A DNA stretch of 64,000 nt from the NCBI GenBank assembly GCA_947495985.1, contig CANMBD010000001.1, forward strand, positions 1-64,000. Direction: 5' to 3'. How positions within the stretch are numbered: position 1 is the first letter of the stretch; each line of letters starts with the position of its first letter. This document shows, one piece after another, positions 1 through 7,565 of this stretch. The translations under genes and the position numbers were made by a program. The notes beneath the pieces are model-generated. The model was not told the DNA's origin, searched no databases, and saw only the letters and a program-made list of their open reading frames with translations. Source of the stretch: an uncultured Sphingomonadaceae bacterium. GTDB lineage: Bacteria; Pseudomonadota; Alphaproteobacteria; Sphingomonadales; Sphingomonadaceae.

Positions 1-513
1 CCAGGCCGTCCAGCCGGGCGACCACAACCGCCGGAACCCTAACTTATCCGGTGGACCACCCTGATGGGGCAGGTCAAACGCTCTCTTCTTTAGGATCGAA
101 ATCAGCGCTTCAGCTATTATAGGTGCCCTCCTCTTTATTGAATGAGACTATAGGACTGCTAGCATCCACTTTCGGGACTAAGTGGACATTTAACTTTCCA
201 GCTTTCCCAGATCTTATAATGCGCTCCAACTGATCCAGCCTTCAACCTAATCAGTACGCTGAAAATGCACTGCATGGTATTTCCGATTGCCAGCGGACCC
301 CATATTTGCCATGATTCAACTGCAGCTCGGTCAATCCCGATCTGTGAGGCGTACAAACCTCTGAACTCTCGTCCGGTCAGTTAATTCTGGCCGGGTGGCT
401 GTCGCGTATGTCCAAGGTTCTGCCCAAAGGCGGCAGCGCCTGTGCGAGAGTCCAGGTTTGTAACACCCGGCTAACGGGCCCGCCTCTTTGTTTGCAACAT
501 GCAGGAGGCGATG
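1..513. other. Non-coding left edge, nothing assigned
   Basis: About 510 bases without a supportable gene. The longest open stretch on either strand is about 65 codons and has no ribosome binding site or recognisable protein. The first 120 bases could be the tail of an element outside the window, but no terminal repeat or domain could be recognised. Confidence 0.4.
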
Positions 514-1272
514 ATGACATTGGATGAATTAATACATAGCTTTCTCGGACCACGTGTTACCTCTCCGAGAGAAACTTTTCCGACATCGCAAAGTCGCAGC
601 ACTCTCGCTCAGATGTTGCAAGAATGCGAACCGCAGGCATTTGCAAATTACCTCGCCAGTCGCATTGCGGTGGCGGCGGTTTATGCGTTGAGTGACTTTA
701 GCAGCGATGAGACCGATCATTTTGTTGATGGGAAATTTCTCAATTTCCCTATCTGGGCTGAGCGTCTGGAATATCATCTCTTGGAACAGGATGTTGTTGC
801 CAGCATGTTCGACACGTATGCTGGAGCAGAAACTGCAACGCTACGCCGCGAATTTTTTGAACTGGTAAAAAATGACATTCACGCGCTGGAAGTAATGATT
901 GCGCTTATCGGCGATTGGTGGACAAATTTCGATAATCCTGATCTGGAAGCCGGCGTGCTCATGCAGAACCGCTGGTTGCCAGCATTGGTATACGGACAAG
1001 ACTTTGATCCAATGGTAGCGGTGCAGACGTTCCTGCTGCAAGAAATAGATCCGGATTTTCGGGAAAAACTGGTTTCGTCCGGCAGACCTGGACATCGCGA
1101 ATTCTGGAGCCGCATCACTAAGCTCTACGCAAGTCCTGTGCATTTAGGTCTTTTTGAGTTGCTGCGCGCAGAGCAGGGAAGGGAGTTTAAAAAACGCCTC
1201 GCACGGGAAAATTTGGTGCGTGCAGGTTCCGACCATCCTGTTGCTCTGGCCCAGTGCCTTGGCGCGATGTGA
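514..1272 (+). CDS. Hypothetical protein, first gene of a seven-gene operon
   Basis: A soluble, acidic protein of about 252 residues that I do not recognise. No signal peptide or membrane segment is visible. The sequence is helical in character, with tryptophan-rich stretches such as GDWWTNFDNPDLEAG in the middle. The start at 514 is chosen because AGGAGG (503-508) lies 5 bases upstream; in-frame ATG codons at 499 and 511 are less well placed. It is followed after 7 bases by a secreted protein and heads a run of seven co-directional genes with gaps of 7 bases or less, or 4-base overlaps. A shared function with those genes is inference. Confidence 0.7.
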   Translation: MTLDELIHSFLGPRVTSPRETFPTSQSRSTLAQMLQECEPQAFANYLASRIAVAAVYALSDFSSDETDHFVDGKFLNFPIWAERLEYHLLEQDVVASMFDTYAGAETATLRREFFELVKNDIHALEVMIALIGDWWTNFDNPDLEAGVLMQNRWLPALVYGQDFDPMVAVQTFLLQEIDPDFREKLVSSGRPGHREFWSRITKLYASPVHLGLFELLRAEQGREFKKRLARENLVRAGSDHPVALAQCLGAM

Positions 1273-1279
1273 GGCGGCC

Positions 1280-2185
1280 ATGATCAAACATCGCTTTGGA
1301 GAAAGAATGCTGTCAGCAATGATTGCCGCTTCCGCGTTGTTACAGTTTCCAGCGTTTGCTGCCGATACTGATAAACAAGCGGAGTTGATCCAGTCTATGG
1401 ACAAGCGCTTTGGCAAAACAACCGGCTTCCGGCACCCTACCAACTTTCAATATATAAAACCCGGCAAACTGGCTGACGATTCCTATATTGTGGAAACGCG
1501 GATTATAGATAACCGATCGATCAAACGGATAGGAAAAATCTGCAAAAGGCAAAAAGGAGCTTTCAAGCAGATTTTGGAGCCACGACGACTAAATTGGAAA
1601 GGTGATCGAGGAACCAAAATCGAAACCAGTGAGGGCAGGGGAGAGATAACCAGCAATATGCTGATCTATGCCTCGCAGCTGTCCAAAGACCAATCTGAAA
1701 GCTATTTTGAAGCGGCCTACTACGGACTATTCTCATGCTCCTTTGATGGGGCAGATAGCTGGTTTGTATCTATCATGCCTATGGTGAAGGGGCGTCATCC
1801 GGAAAAAGGTTGGCTGCTGTTCAGCCGGATCATCCAATGGACGCCTGAAGTTGTGCGTCAAATTGAAGGGCCATTTGCTCAGGCTTTTGAAGAAGATAAA
1901 AAGCGGCATTTGGAAGAAGAAAGACAACGGCGAGCAAAGGTTGATGCAGAACAAAGCAGAGCGGAGGCAGAAACTGCATCCTTTCAGGCTAATCTTGAAA
2001 TAGGTGATCTGACGAGTTGCGGCAGGGTGATCAATAAGCGCGGGCCCTTGGCAGAAATCCAGTTGATCAAAGATGTCTTCACGGCTGACACGCGAGAGCG
2101 GGTCTGGACCAAAATCGAAAACCTCTCTCCCTATCGCGCGCCCAACGGGAACCGCTATTTCTGTGGTTCTCGAGCTTGGGATTGA
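1280..2185 (+). CDS. Hypothetical secreted protein with a coiled-coil stretch
   Basis: A protein of about 301 residues with an N-terminal export signal: basic MIKHRFGER, then a hydrophobic run ending in FPAFA just before ADTDKQ. A charged Glu/Arg/Lys stretch at about residues 208-238 (EEDKKRHLEEERQRRAK) should form a helix or coiled coil. The C-terminal part has cysteines (LTSCG, YFCGS) that could pair in the periplasm. An upstream in-frame ATG at 1154 lies deep inside the preceding gene; 1280 has GAGG at 1271-1274. No family recognised. It is the only exported product of the operon. Confidence 0.7.
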   Translation: MIKHRFGERMLSAMIAASALLQFPAFAADTDKQAELIQSMDKRFGKTTGFRHPTNFQYIKPGKLADDSYIVETRIIDNRSIKRIGKICKRQKGAFKQILEPRRLNWKGDRGTKIETSEGRGEITSNMLIYASQLSKDQSESYFEAAYYGLFSCSFDGADSWFVSIMPMVKGRHPEKGWLLFSRIIQWTPEVVRQIEGPFAQAFEEDKKRHLEEERQRRAKVDAEQSRAEAETASFQANLEIGDLTSCGRVINKRGPLAEIQLIKDVFTADTRERVWTKIENLSPYRAPNGNRYFCGSRAWD

Positions 2186-2187
2186 TC

Positions 2188-2343
2188 GTGGGCCAAGTGT
2201 TGAAATTGATCGGGCGCTTTGACCACCCGCACATCATTAGCAATGTCTTGATGAGCAGACACATCGACAATGATGCACTACCGGTCTGTCTTCCCGGTCC
2301 CTCCGAGTTGTTGGCGTATGGACAAAAGGAGAATGAGCAATGA
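2188..2343 (+). CDS. Small hypothetical protein, 51 residues, translationally coupled
   Basis: This open frame fills what would otherwise be a 154-base gap. It begins with GTG two bases after the preceding stop and its TGA at 2341-2343 overlaps the ATG of the next gene at 2340 (ATGA). The product starts MGQVLKLIGRFDHPHIISNV and ends QKENEQ, with no membrane segment. Neat coupling at both ends is the main argument that it is real. No clear Shine-Dalgarno sequence precedes the GTG, so it may depend on translation of the upstream gene. Function unknown. Confidence 0.5.
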   Translation: MGQVLKLIGRFDHPHIISNVLMSRHIDNDALPVCLPGPSELLAYGQKENEQ

Positions 2344-2771
2344 CACAAAGCTTGGGCGATAAGGTTCGGGAGCTGCCGGTGCTGGTCGACATCTATCATA
2401 TTGAAGCTCCCATGATCTGTTGGAGTTTGCAGATGATATTTGCAGCCCTATGTTTTGTCGATGAGGCTTTTATCATTCCAGTGATTGCAATGACCGTAAT
2501 CGGGACAGCGATGACGGCCTATGTCGTGCGCGCTGATCGTCTGGCATCTGAACGATATCTCGAAACCCTTCTTCGCTTGGCTGGTCCTGATCTTGAACAA
2601 AAACTAAATGGCGAATGGATTGTGTACCGGCTCATGATAGATGAGGAGCGGATCTCGCGAAGGCGGGCCGTTGAGATCTACCGCCATATTGTACATGGAA
2701 ATAAATCGCACGTGATGATTGTCGAAGCCAAGCCTGGAGAAAAATGGCGCGGGAATAAAGATACGGTTTGA
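2340..2771 (+). CDS. Hypothetical two-helix inner-membrane protein
   Basis: A 143-residue protein with two hydrophobic helices at about residues 25-40 and 44-62 (MIFAALCFVDEAFIIPVIAM and beyond), separated by a short loop. This suggests a membrane hairpin with a cytoplasmic C-terminal domain of about 80 charged residues. The start has AAAGGAG about 8 bases upstream. The stop is one base before the ATG of the next gene. No family recognised. Confidence 0.7.
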   Translation: MTQSLGDKVRELPVLVDIYHIEAPMICWSLQMIFAALCFVDEAFIIPVIAMTVIGTAMTAYVVRADRLASERYLETLLRLAGPDLEQKLNGEWIVYRLMIDEERISRRRAVEIYRHIVHGNKSHVMIVEAKPGEKWRGNKDTV

Positions 2772-2772
2772 A

Positions 2773-2964
2773 ATGACCGAGAAAGAGAAAGTCATTGCAC
2801 GCATAGCCCAATGGGCGGGCAGTTCTGAATTGGCTTATGCGTGGTACCGGTCTTATCCCATTCCGGCTTTGGACGGGATGACGGCTGCGCAAGTGGTTGA
2901 TGAAGGCAATCCAAAGATGGTACATGACTATCTCGATCATATGGCGATGGGCGGCTATGCATGA
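2773..2964 (+). CDS. Small MbcA/ParS/Xre antitoxin-like toxin-binding domain protein
   Basis: A 63-residue protein whose C-terminal half (WYRSYPIPALDGMTAAQVV, then DEGNPKMVHDYLDHMAMGGYA) resembles the toxin-binding domain of MbcA/ParS/Xre antitoxins (DUF2384-like): a proline-rich loop before L-x-G-x-T, an EG turn and a terminal GGYA/GGFA. No helix-turn-helix is present, so it is domain-only. The start at 2773 follows the previous stop by one base; an upstream start at 2719 would overlap 53 bases. Its stop overlaps the next ATG. No RES-domain toxin is visible nearby, so the antitoxin label describes the fold, not a proven role. Confidence 0.55.
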   Translation: MTEKEKVIARIAQWAGSSELAYAWYRSYPIPALDGMTAAQVVDEGNPKMVHDYLDHMAMGGYA

Positions 2965-3395
2965 CCATTAAGCCAGATAAATCATGTGAGCTTGGTCTGC
3001 TCGAACGGCTCATCCTTCGTGGTAGGGAAAACGCAAAGGCAGATTTGAAGGGCTCCGGCGGTGCATATAGTCTGGATCAACTGTGCTCCCTTCTCGGTGA
3101 TGTATCGGGGCAGGCTGTTTCCAAACTTGTACAAGACAAAGCCATATTCGCTGTCACTGACGACGATGGCAACTTGCTATTTCCAGCCGCGCAATTTTCG
3201 GATGACGGACGACCTTTATCTGGACTGCAAACTGTCCTGGGAGCTCTTCCAAGTGATAATGGCTGGTATATTCTGAACTTCTTGGTGAATCACCACCATG
3301 ATCTGGATGGAGCGAAACCGTTAAAAAGACTGCAAGCTAGAGAAGTAGATATCGTTGTGATGGCTGCTCGTCGGACAGGAGTGCAGGGAGGATGA
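2961..3395 (+). CDS. MbcA/Xre antitoxin-like DNA-binding protein
   Basis: A 144-residue protein. Residues about 36-60 (YSLDQLCSLLGDVSGQAVSK) look like a helix-turn-helix. They are followed by a short beta-hairpin (FAVTDDDGNLLFPAAQF) and a helical C-terminus with GLQTVLGAL, W-x2-NFLVN and KPLKRLQA, the order seen in MbcA/ParS/Xre antitoxins of RES-type systems. The ATG overlaps the stop of the domain-only gene (ATGA). Homology is judged by eye and no toxin partner is recognised, so it may be a repressor or adaptor. Confidence 0.55.
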   Translation: MTIKPDKSCELGLLERLILRGRENAKADLKGSGGAYSLDQLCSLLGDVSGQAVSKLVQDKAIFAVTDDDGNLLFPAAQFSDDGRPLSGLQTVLGALPSDNGWYILNFLVNHHHDLDGAKPLKRLQAREVDIVVMAARRTGVQGG

Positions 3396-3398
3396 ACG

Positions 3399-3842
3399 AT
3401 GAAAAAATTTATATGTGATCCTGTCGATCCGGATTTGATCCTCAAAGATTTGGCAATGGAGCATCCCTCCAATGAAATGCGCGCGATGGCCAATCTTACG
3501 ATAGGGATGGGCATTGATGAGGCGTATTATTCTGTCCAGGAACTAAGAGAAGCGATTTCTCTACTGGATCAAAATCAGTTTCTGGGCAAAGCGCCGTTGT
3601 CAGAAATATTGTCTGCAGATTGCCGCGATTATCAGCGGGCTATATTTTTCTGTCTGGCTGGTAGGGGGCTCTCGAAGATGCTCAAGCTCCTGACTGAGTT
3701 TGAACAGGCTCTGGAAACACGGGGACGGGTTGATCGGAGCTTGGGAGTGCAGGGGATTGAGGCAAGGGCTCTGCGCGATCCCTACATAAGTGAGTTTGCC
3801 TTTGGTCCGGTTTGTGATCCCGGGTTTAAAATCGCCGACTGA
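3399..3842 (+). CDS. Hypothetical protein, last gene of the operon
   Basis: A soluble 147-residue protein beginning MKKFICDPVDPDLILKDLA, predicted mostly helical, with no membrane segment or signal peptide. It starts 3 bases after the preceding stop. I recognise no domain and see no R-x-S or R-E-S pattern typical of RES toxins, so it cannot be called the toxin partner of the two antitoxin-like proteins before it. A 650-base non-coding stretch follows. Confidence 0.65.
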   Translation: MKKFICDPVDPDLILKDLAMEHPSNEMRAMANLTIGMGIDEAYYSVQELREAISLLDQNQFLGKAPLSEILSADCRDYQRAIFFCLAGRGLSKMLKLLTEFEQALETRGRVDRSLGVQGIEARALRDPYISEFAFGPVCDPGFKIAD

Positions 3843-4492
3843 ATTGAGAATTCTATGTGTTGCGGCGGGCGCTACTGCGTTCGAGAATCTGTTTTAAAAC
3901 AAAATATCAGAATTGCTTGCGGGTTAGGCTAGGGGTGTGGGGGGTAGTGGCACACCTTACGCATCCTTCTGGGTGCTGATTTTGGCTGTTTTCTGATGCT
4001 ATTTAATGTGGTCGCTGGATGGAGATGTGTTGTCCCCTTGTGGGCGATCTCCATTCAAATGTGTGCTATTCAATTGAAATCAAGGTGTTTATCAGTATTC
4101 ACAATGTGCTCAATATGGACGCCTATCGATGGCCAAATGTGTTGATAGGGGGCTTGTGGCAATTCAAAATATAGGTCGGATGACTGCGAGATACTTTAGC
4201 TCTTGAAGGCCGGTATTTGAAAATCAGAATGGTAGCATTATCCCGATGGCGGACTCTAATTTTGGCCTTGTTGGATGAAAACAACTGGATGAAAAGCAAG
4301 CACCCGAATAACCATATCCGGAAGGCTGCAATTGGGCCGATTGCGGACTGTCTGGTTATGTCCGCTTTGCACCACATTGTCGGACATTCCGGTGGACTGA
4401 CGAGGGGACTGTGAGCAGGTTAAGTATAAATTTTGCTATTTCGACATAGCGAGATGCGCAGAAGCAATCACTGCAAGGAAAGCATATTGTTG
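3843..4492. other. Intergenic stretch with one palindromic repeat copy
   Basis: 650 bases between the hypothetical operon and the converging GNAT gene. Short open frames here have no ribosome binding site or recognisable product. The only structure noted is a diverged copy of the dispersed palindrome at 4358-4390. Confidence 0.5.
4358..4390. repeat. Palindromic extragenic repeat, copy 1 (diverged)
   Basis: Reads ATGTCCGCTTTGC, a short centre, then TGTCGGACATT: two inward-facing arms. It matches the pattern of the copies near 10.6, 11.4, 14.6, 14.7 and 15.7/16.9 kb. This copy lies between genes. Confidence 0.55.
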
Positions 4493-5077
4493 CTAAATTA
4501 TTCGAGCCAGCATCAACCGATCTTCAAAACTTTCGCCTTGCCAAACATAGTCGCGGAATCGCCCTTCAATCGAAAAGCCGAGCGACTGATGTAATCCGAT
4601 AGATGCTGAGTTCCCCGGATGGACCAGCATCTGCATTCTATGAATACTAATCCGACTTGCGAGCTTGATTGCATGCTCTGTGATCCTGATCCCCAACCCC
4701 TGACGTCGAAAAGCTGGGACTATAGCGGTAGAAAATTGCGCTCGGCCTTTGGAGCCATATCCGCCCGCTTGCGCTATCCGCATGTAGCCAGCGCATATAT
4801 CGCAACGGTAGCAGAACAGGTAAAGATGCGTGCCAGAGGCGCGGCCATTGCGCAATTGAACCCCAAGTTCATCTGGCTCTGGGATAGGGGTGCGAATCAT
4901 TAATCTTTTGGTGTCGCTTTCAATTGCCTTAAATGCCGCATGTAGCGGGAGCGCATCGCTCTCTTTCGCCAGTCGGATACGAAAACGGTCACCACCATTA
5001 TCGGCGGTGACCGTTCTGATTTGATGTCGGCCTTGCAAGTTAGTCCTGACAGTTTGTCGATGCACCACAAACACCAT
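4493..5077 (-). CDS. GNAT-family N-acetyltransferase
   Basis: A protein of about 194 residues in which RIRLAKESDALPLHAAF starts a GNAT domain. Motif A, the acetyl-CoA phosphate loop, is IVPAFRRQGLGIRITEHAI (consensus R/Q-x-x-G-x-G/A). It is followed by MLVHPGNSASIGLHQSLGF, the usual N-x-x-x-x-x-x-Y/H-x-x-x-GF C-terminal signature, and GRFRDYVWQG. Substrate cannot be deduced. The start is uncertain: ATG at 5077 overlaps the upstream gene by 38 bases, and a TTG near 5036 just after that gene's stop is an alternative. It is probably co-transcribed with the GRDP-like gene upstream. Confidence 0.7.
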   Translation of the reverse strand: MVFVVHRQTVRTNLQGRHQIRTVTADNGGDRFRIRLAKESDALPLHAAFKAIESDTKRLMIRTPIPEPDELGVQLRNGRASGTHLYLFCYRCDICAGYMRIAQAGGYGSKGRAQFSTAIVPAFRRQGLGIRITEHAIKLASRISIHRMQMLVHPGNSASIGLHQSLGFSIEGRFRDYVWQGESFEDRLMLARII

Positions 5078-5522
5078 CTCCGCAGCTGCCTGGCATCTTC
5101 TTGAAGTTCCAATGCTCAGACAGGTCACCAAAAGAGCTGCGTGCAATTGCAAGAGTGTCATGAACCAACGTGCCGTCAGAGCCGGATTTCTCTGCCTCGC
5201 TCATCGGGCGGTGGTTGATGAAAATGCCAACGACATTCTCGCAGAAATCCGCGTAATCACGCGTGAACAGAATGAAGTTGTGCCAAATCTCATCCACCTC
5301 TTCGGGCGGTGCGAGCGACACCTCATTTGTCGCGCAGAGGAAGAGGAAGCGTTTCATTTCAAGGAAGAGCTCGCTCGTCTTCTCTTCAGTCCAACCGTAC
5401 TTCACGTTCATTCGTTCGCGGAGTATCGGATGATCATAGCCCATGATTCTACCGAAAAGCTCATGATCCTTTGACAGCCAAGCCTTCCGGCTCAATTCAA
5501 TGACATTCGTCGCAGTATTCAT
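5040..5522 (-). CDS. GRDP-like (glycine-rich domain-containing protein-like) protein with a Cys-rich tail
   Basis: A 160-residue protein. Residues about 50-105 (MKRFLFLCATNEVSLAPPEE, VDEIWHNFILFTRDYADFC) match the GRDP/DUF1399-like core, with VDEIWH and FTRDYADFC as hallmarks. The last 14 residues (CGDGVCGASTNCQD) contain three cysteines and could bind metal. AAAGGAAA precedes the start. No enzymatic role is established for bacterial members. It overlaps the GNAT gene, suggesting translation coupling. Confidence 0.65.
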   Translation of the reverse strand: MNTATNVIELSRKAWLSKDHELFGRIMGYDHPILRERMNVKYGWTEEKTSELFLEMKRFLFLCATNEVSLAPPEEVDEIWHNFILFTRDYADFCENVVGIFINHRPMSEAEKSGSDGTLVHDTLAIARSSFGDLSEHWNFKKMPGSCGDGVCGASTNCQD

Positions 5523-5776
5523 AGTTTTTTCCTTTCTCTAGGCACAAGGTCTTTTTCGACCGGACCAGTGATCGCCAGATTAGCGCCACCGACGGACCGA
5601 AACAGGATTTACTGGTAGCCCGCACCTTCCTCCTAGAGTCATGGCCGTGCCATCCTAGTGCAGAGAATGGTCAACTTCGCTTCAATATTGCTCGCTTCAG
5701 CTCAAGCTATCTGAAAGCTCAGCAGAGTACGCTCCTTGTTAAATCAAACTCGAACAAGCTTTAGGAAAACTAAAAG

Positions 5777-5805
5777 TTGACACTTACTTTGTTCCGATGA
5801 AACTA
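5777..5805 (+). promoter_or_regulatory. Candidate sigma-70 promoter of the PLP-enzyme gene
   Basis: A perfect TTGACA at 5777-5782 is followed, after 17 bases, by AAACTA at 5800-5805, a weak -10. It lies about 35 bases upstream of the ATG at 5838. If used, the 5' UTR would be short. Confidence 0.35.
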
Positions 5806-5837
5806 ACGATCTTTATTTGGAGCAAGTGGGGCGGAAT

Positions 5838-7280
5838 ATGAGGGGCAATCAGGTAGACTATCAACGGCACAAAACCTTCTGGAAGGACGGCGATAGAAAA
5901 GTTCGGATCGCCGAAGTCGCCACAAGTATACTGAAGAAATCAAACCACTCCGTGGATGACATTGCAGCCCGAATGAAGATCAACACAAACGAGCGAAGAA
6001 CTCTCAGGTCGTATCTCAAGCCTGCCCACTGGGAGGAGGAACGCCGCCCCCAACTTTTGGATCTATTGACTCAAGCCACGCAAACGCTTTTTGAACTGCT
6101 CGAAGAGGACACACAATCTGTCTGGGGCTGTGATACTGAAAAGCGCAAACTACAGTCATTGCTTGCCGAGATGCCGCCTGGGCTTGTTGATAAAGCGGGA
6201 GGAAGAGCGATTGGCCGATACGACCGCGAACACCTCGAGAAGATCATTAGAACAATCCCAAAACCATCCAAGGAAAAGAACGCCAGGGCACCTGAGTTCC
6301 CGCATCTATCGCCTAGATTTCCAGCCACAGGTGCAGCGGAGCTGGAACTAGGCACGTACAAGCTCATGATCAAAGATGAATCTAGGAATCCGACTGGTTC
6401 ACACAAGGACCGGTGGGCTTGGGAAAAGTTGATTCGCTACAGAGAGCGAATTGAGGAAGAGCTAAATTCTGCATCCTCGGCAGCAGCGAAAATAGCCATA
6501 CCGGTACTGGCTATTATCTCGGCTGGTAGCGCCGCGATGGCTTTGCAATCCCTGCTTCAGCTGTATGGCCTACCTTCACTGAGGGTCTTATTAGATAGTA
6601 ATAGTGGCAGAGTTCCCGACGAGCTGGAGGAGAAATTGGAGGCAATCGGTGCGGAAGTAAGGCGGGCCAATCTAGACAAGGAGGAAATCTCAAGCGACGC
6701 CTTGTTCGAGTTGTTTGGCTGCCGTCCAGACTTTGATATAGATGTGACATCTCGCGACGCAGATAGCCCGTTTGAACAGAGTTATTATGATTGGCTAACA
6801 TACGAAATCTTAGCTCTGCAGCCAGATTACATATTCGTGCCCGTTGGTTCGGGCGACTTATTCGCAAACATTATTCGTATCATTGAAAGTGAAACGAACA
6901 ACAACAAGGTTCCACATGATCGGCTCAAAAATGCGCGCGACGACTTGACAGGCATTCATGTCATGGGTGCAAAGCCAAAAATCCAAAGAACGCGCATGAC
7001 CAAACTTTGGGCTAAGTTCACCCCTTCTCATGAGGCGATTGAGAAGAAGGTTGATGAACTGGTCAAAAAGGAAACACTAGGTGCTCATTCTGGCATCTAC
7101 GAATTAGAAGACATACACGCGATGGAAGCCTTGGACAAAGCTGCGGCCATCGAACTGAATACTGAACCATCGGGTATTGCTGGCGTTGGACTATTCCTCA
7201 AACTAAAAGACCAGCTCTCTATCTCCGCCAGTGACAACATTGTTGCCGTCAACACCGGCTGGTTGAATCTCGGGCGTTAG
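5838..7280 (+). CDS. PLP-dependent enzyme, threonine-synthase/cysteine-synthase fold, with an extra N-terminal domain
   Basis: About 480 residues. Residues 1-150 are an N-terminal extension with a winged-helix look (VRIAEVATSILKKSNHSVDD, then ERRTLRSYLKP). The rest is a fold-type II PLP enzyme: IKDESRNPTGSHKDR with Lys190 as probable Schiff-base lysine, ISAGSAAMALQSL where the substrate loop is usually S-x-GN-x-A, PVGSGDLFANI as phosphate-binding loop and EPSGIAGVG near residue 443. Ser in place of the loop Asn and GSGD in place of GGGG/GNGG argue against ordinary threonine or cysteine synthase. ATG at 5838 has a weak GGGGCGGA upstream; TTG at 5817 is possible. The true housekeeping ThrC lies at 55.9 kb. 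Substrate unknown. Confidence 0.7.
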   Translation: MRGNQVDYQRHKTFWKDGDRKVRIAEVATSILKKSNHSVDDIAARMKINTNERRTLRSYLKPAHWEEERRPQLLDLLTQATQTLFELLEEDTQSVWGCDTEKRKLQSLLAEMPPGLVDKAGGRAIGRYDREHLEKIIRTIPKPSKEKNARAPEFPHLSPRFPATGAAELELGTYKLMIKDESRNPTGSHKDRWAWEKLIRYRERIEEELNSASSAAAKIAIPVLAIISAGSAAMALQSLLQLYGLPSLRVLLDSNSGRVPDELEEKLEAIGAEVRRANLDKEEISSDALFELFGCRPDFDIDVTSRDADSPFEQSYYDWLTYEILALQPDYIFVPVGSGDLFANIIRIIESETNNNKVPHDRLKNARDDLTGIHVMGAKPKIQRTRMTKLWAKFTPSHEAIEKKVDELVKKETLGAHSGIYELEDIHAMEALDKAAAIELNTEPSGIAGVGLFLKLKDQLSISASDNIVAVNTGWLNLGR

Positions 7281-7565
7281 ATCAGAGGTTTACTTTCTTT
7301 CGAGCCGATATGCGTCCTCATTCGAGGACGTCGTGCACAGCCGCTTTCTAAGCACTGGCGACGTGCGTTTGAGAAATGTCTGCTTTTCAAGGTCAATTAT
7401 TTGGATGCTACTAGCTCTGACCGTCTTGGTCGTTAATTTCTGTCGAGCGGCTCTAACCAGCATCAAGGTTGTGGATCAGCCACTTCAGTCCGGGCTACCT
7501 TCTCCGCGTTGCACTGCTCTTTCGCGCCACAAGAAAAAAAGCTCACTGCTGGAGATTGCTCGCTG

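Noticed and set aside
1..120. Possible end of an insertion sequence at the left edge
   Set aside because: No terminal inverted repeat or transposase frame could be identified within the window.
2333..2362. Nine-codon frame (MSNDTKLGR) starting just before the membrane-protein gene
   Set aside because: Overlaps two coupled genes and is too short to support.
3399..3842. 147-residue protein as the RES-type toxin of the antitoxin-like genes
   Set aside because: No R, E and S catalytic pattern or NAD-binding features could be seen.
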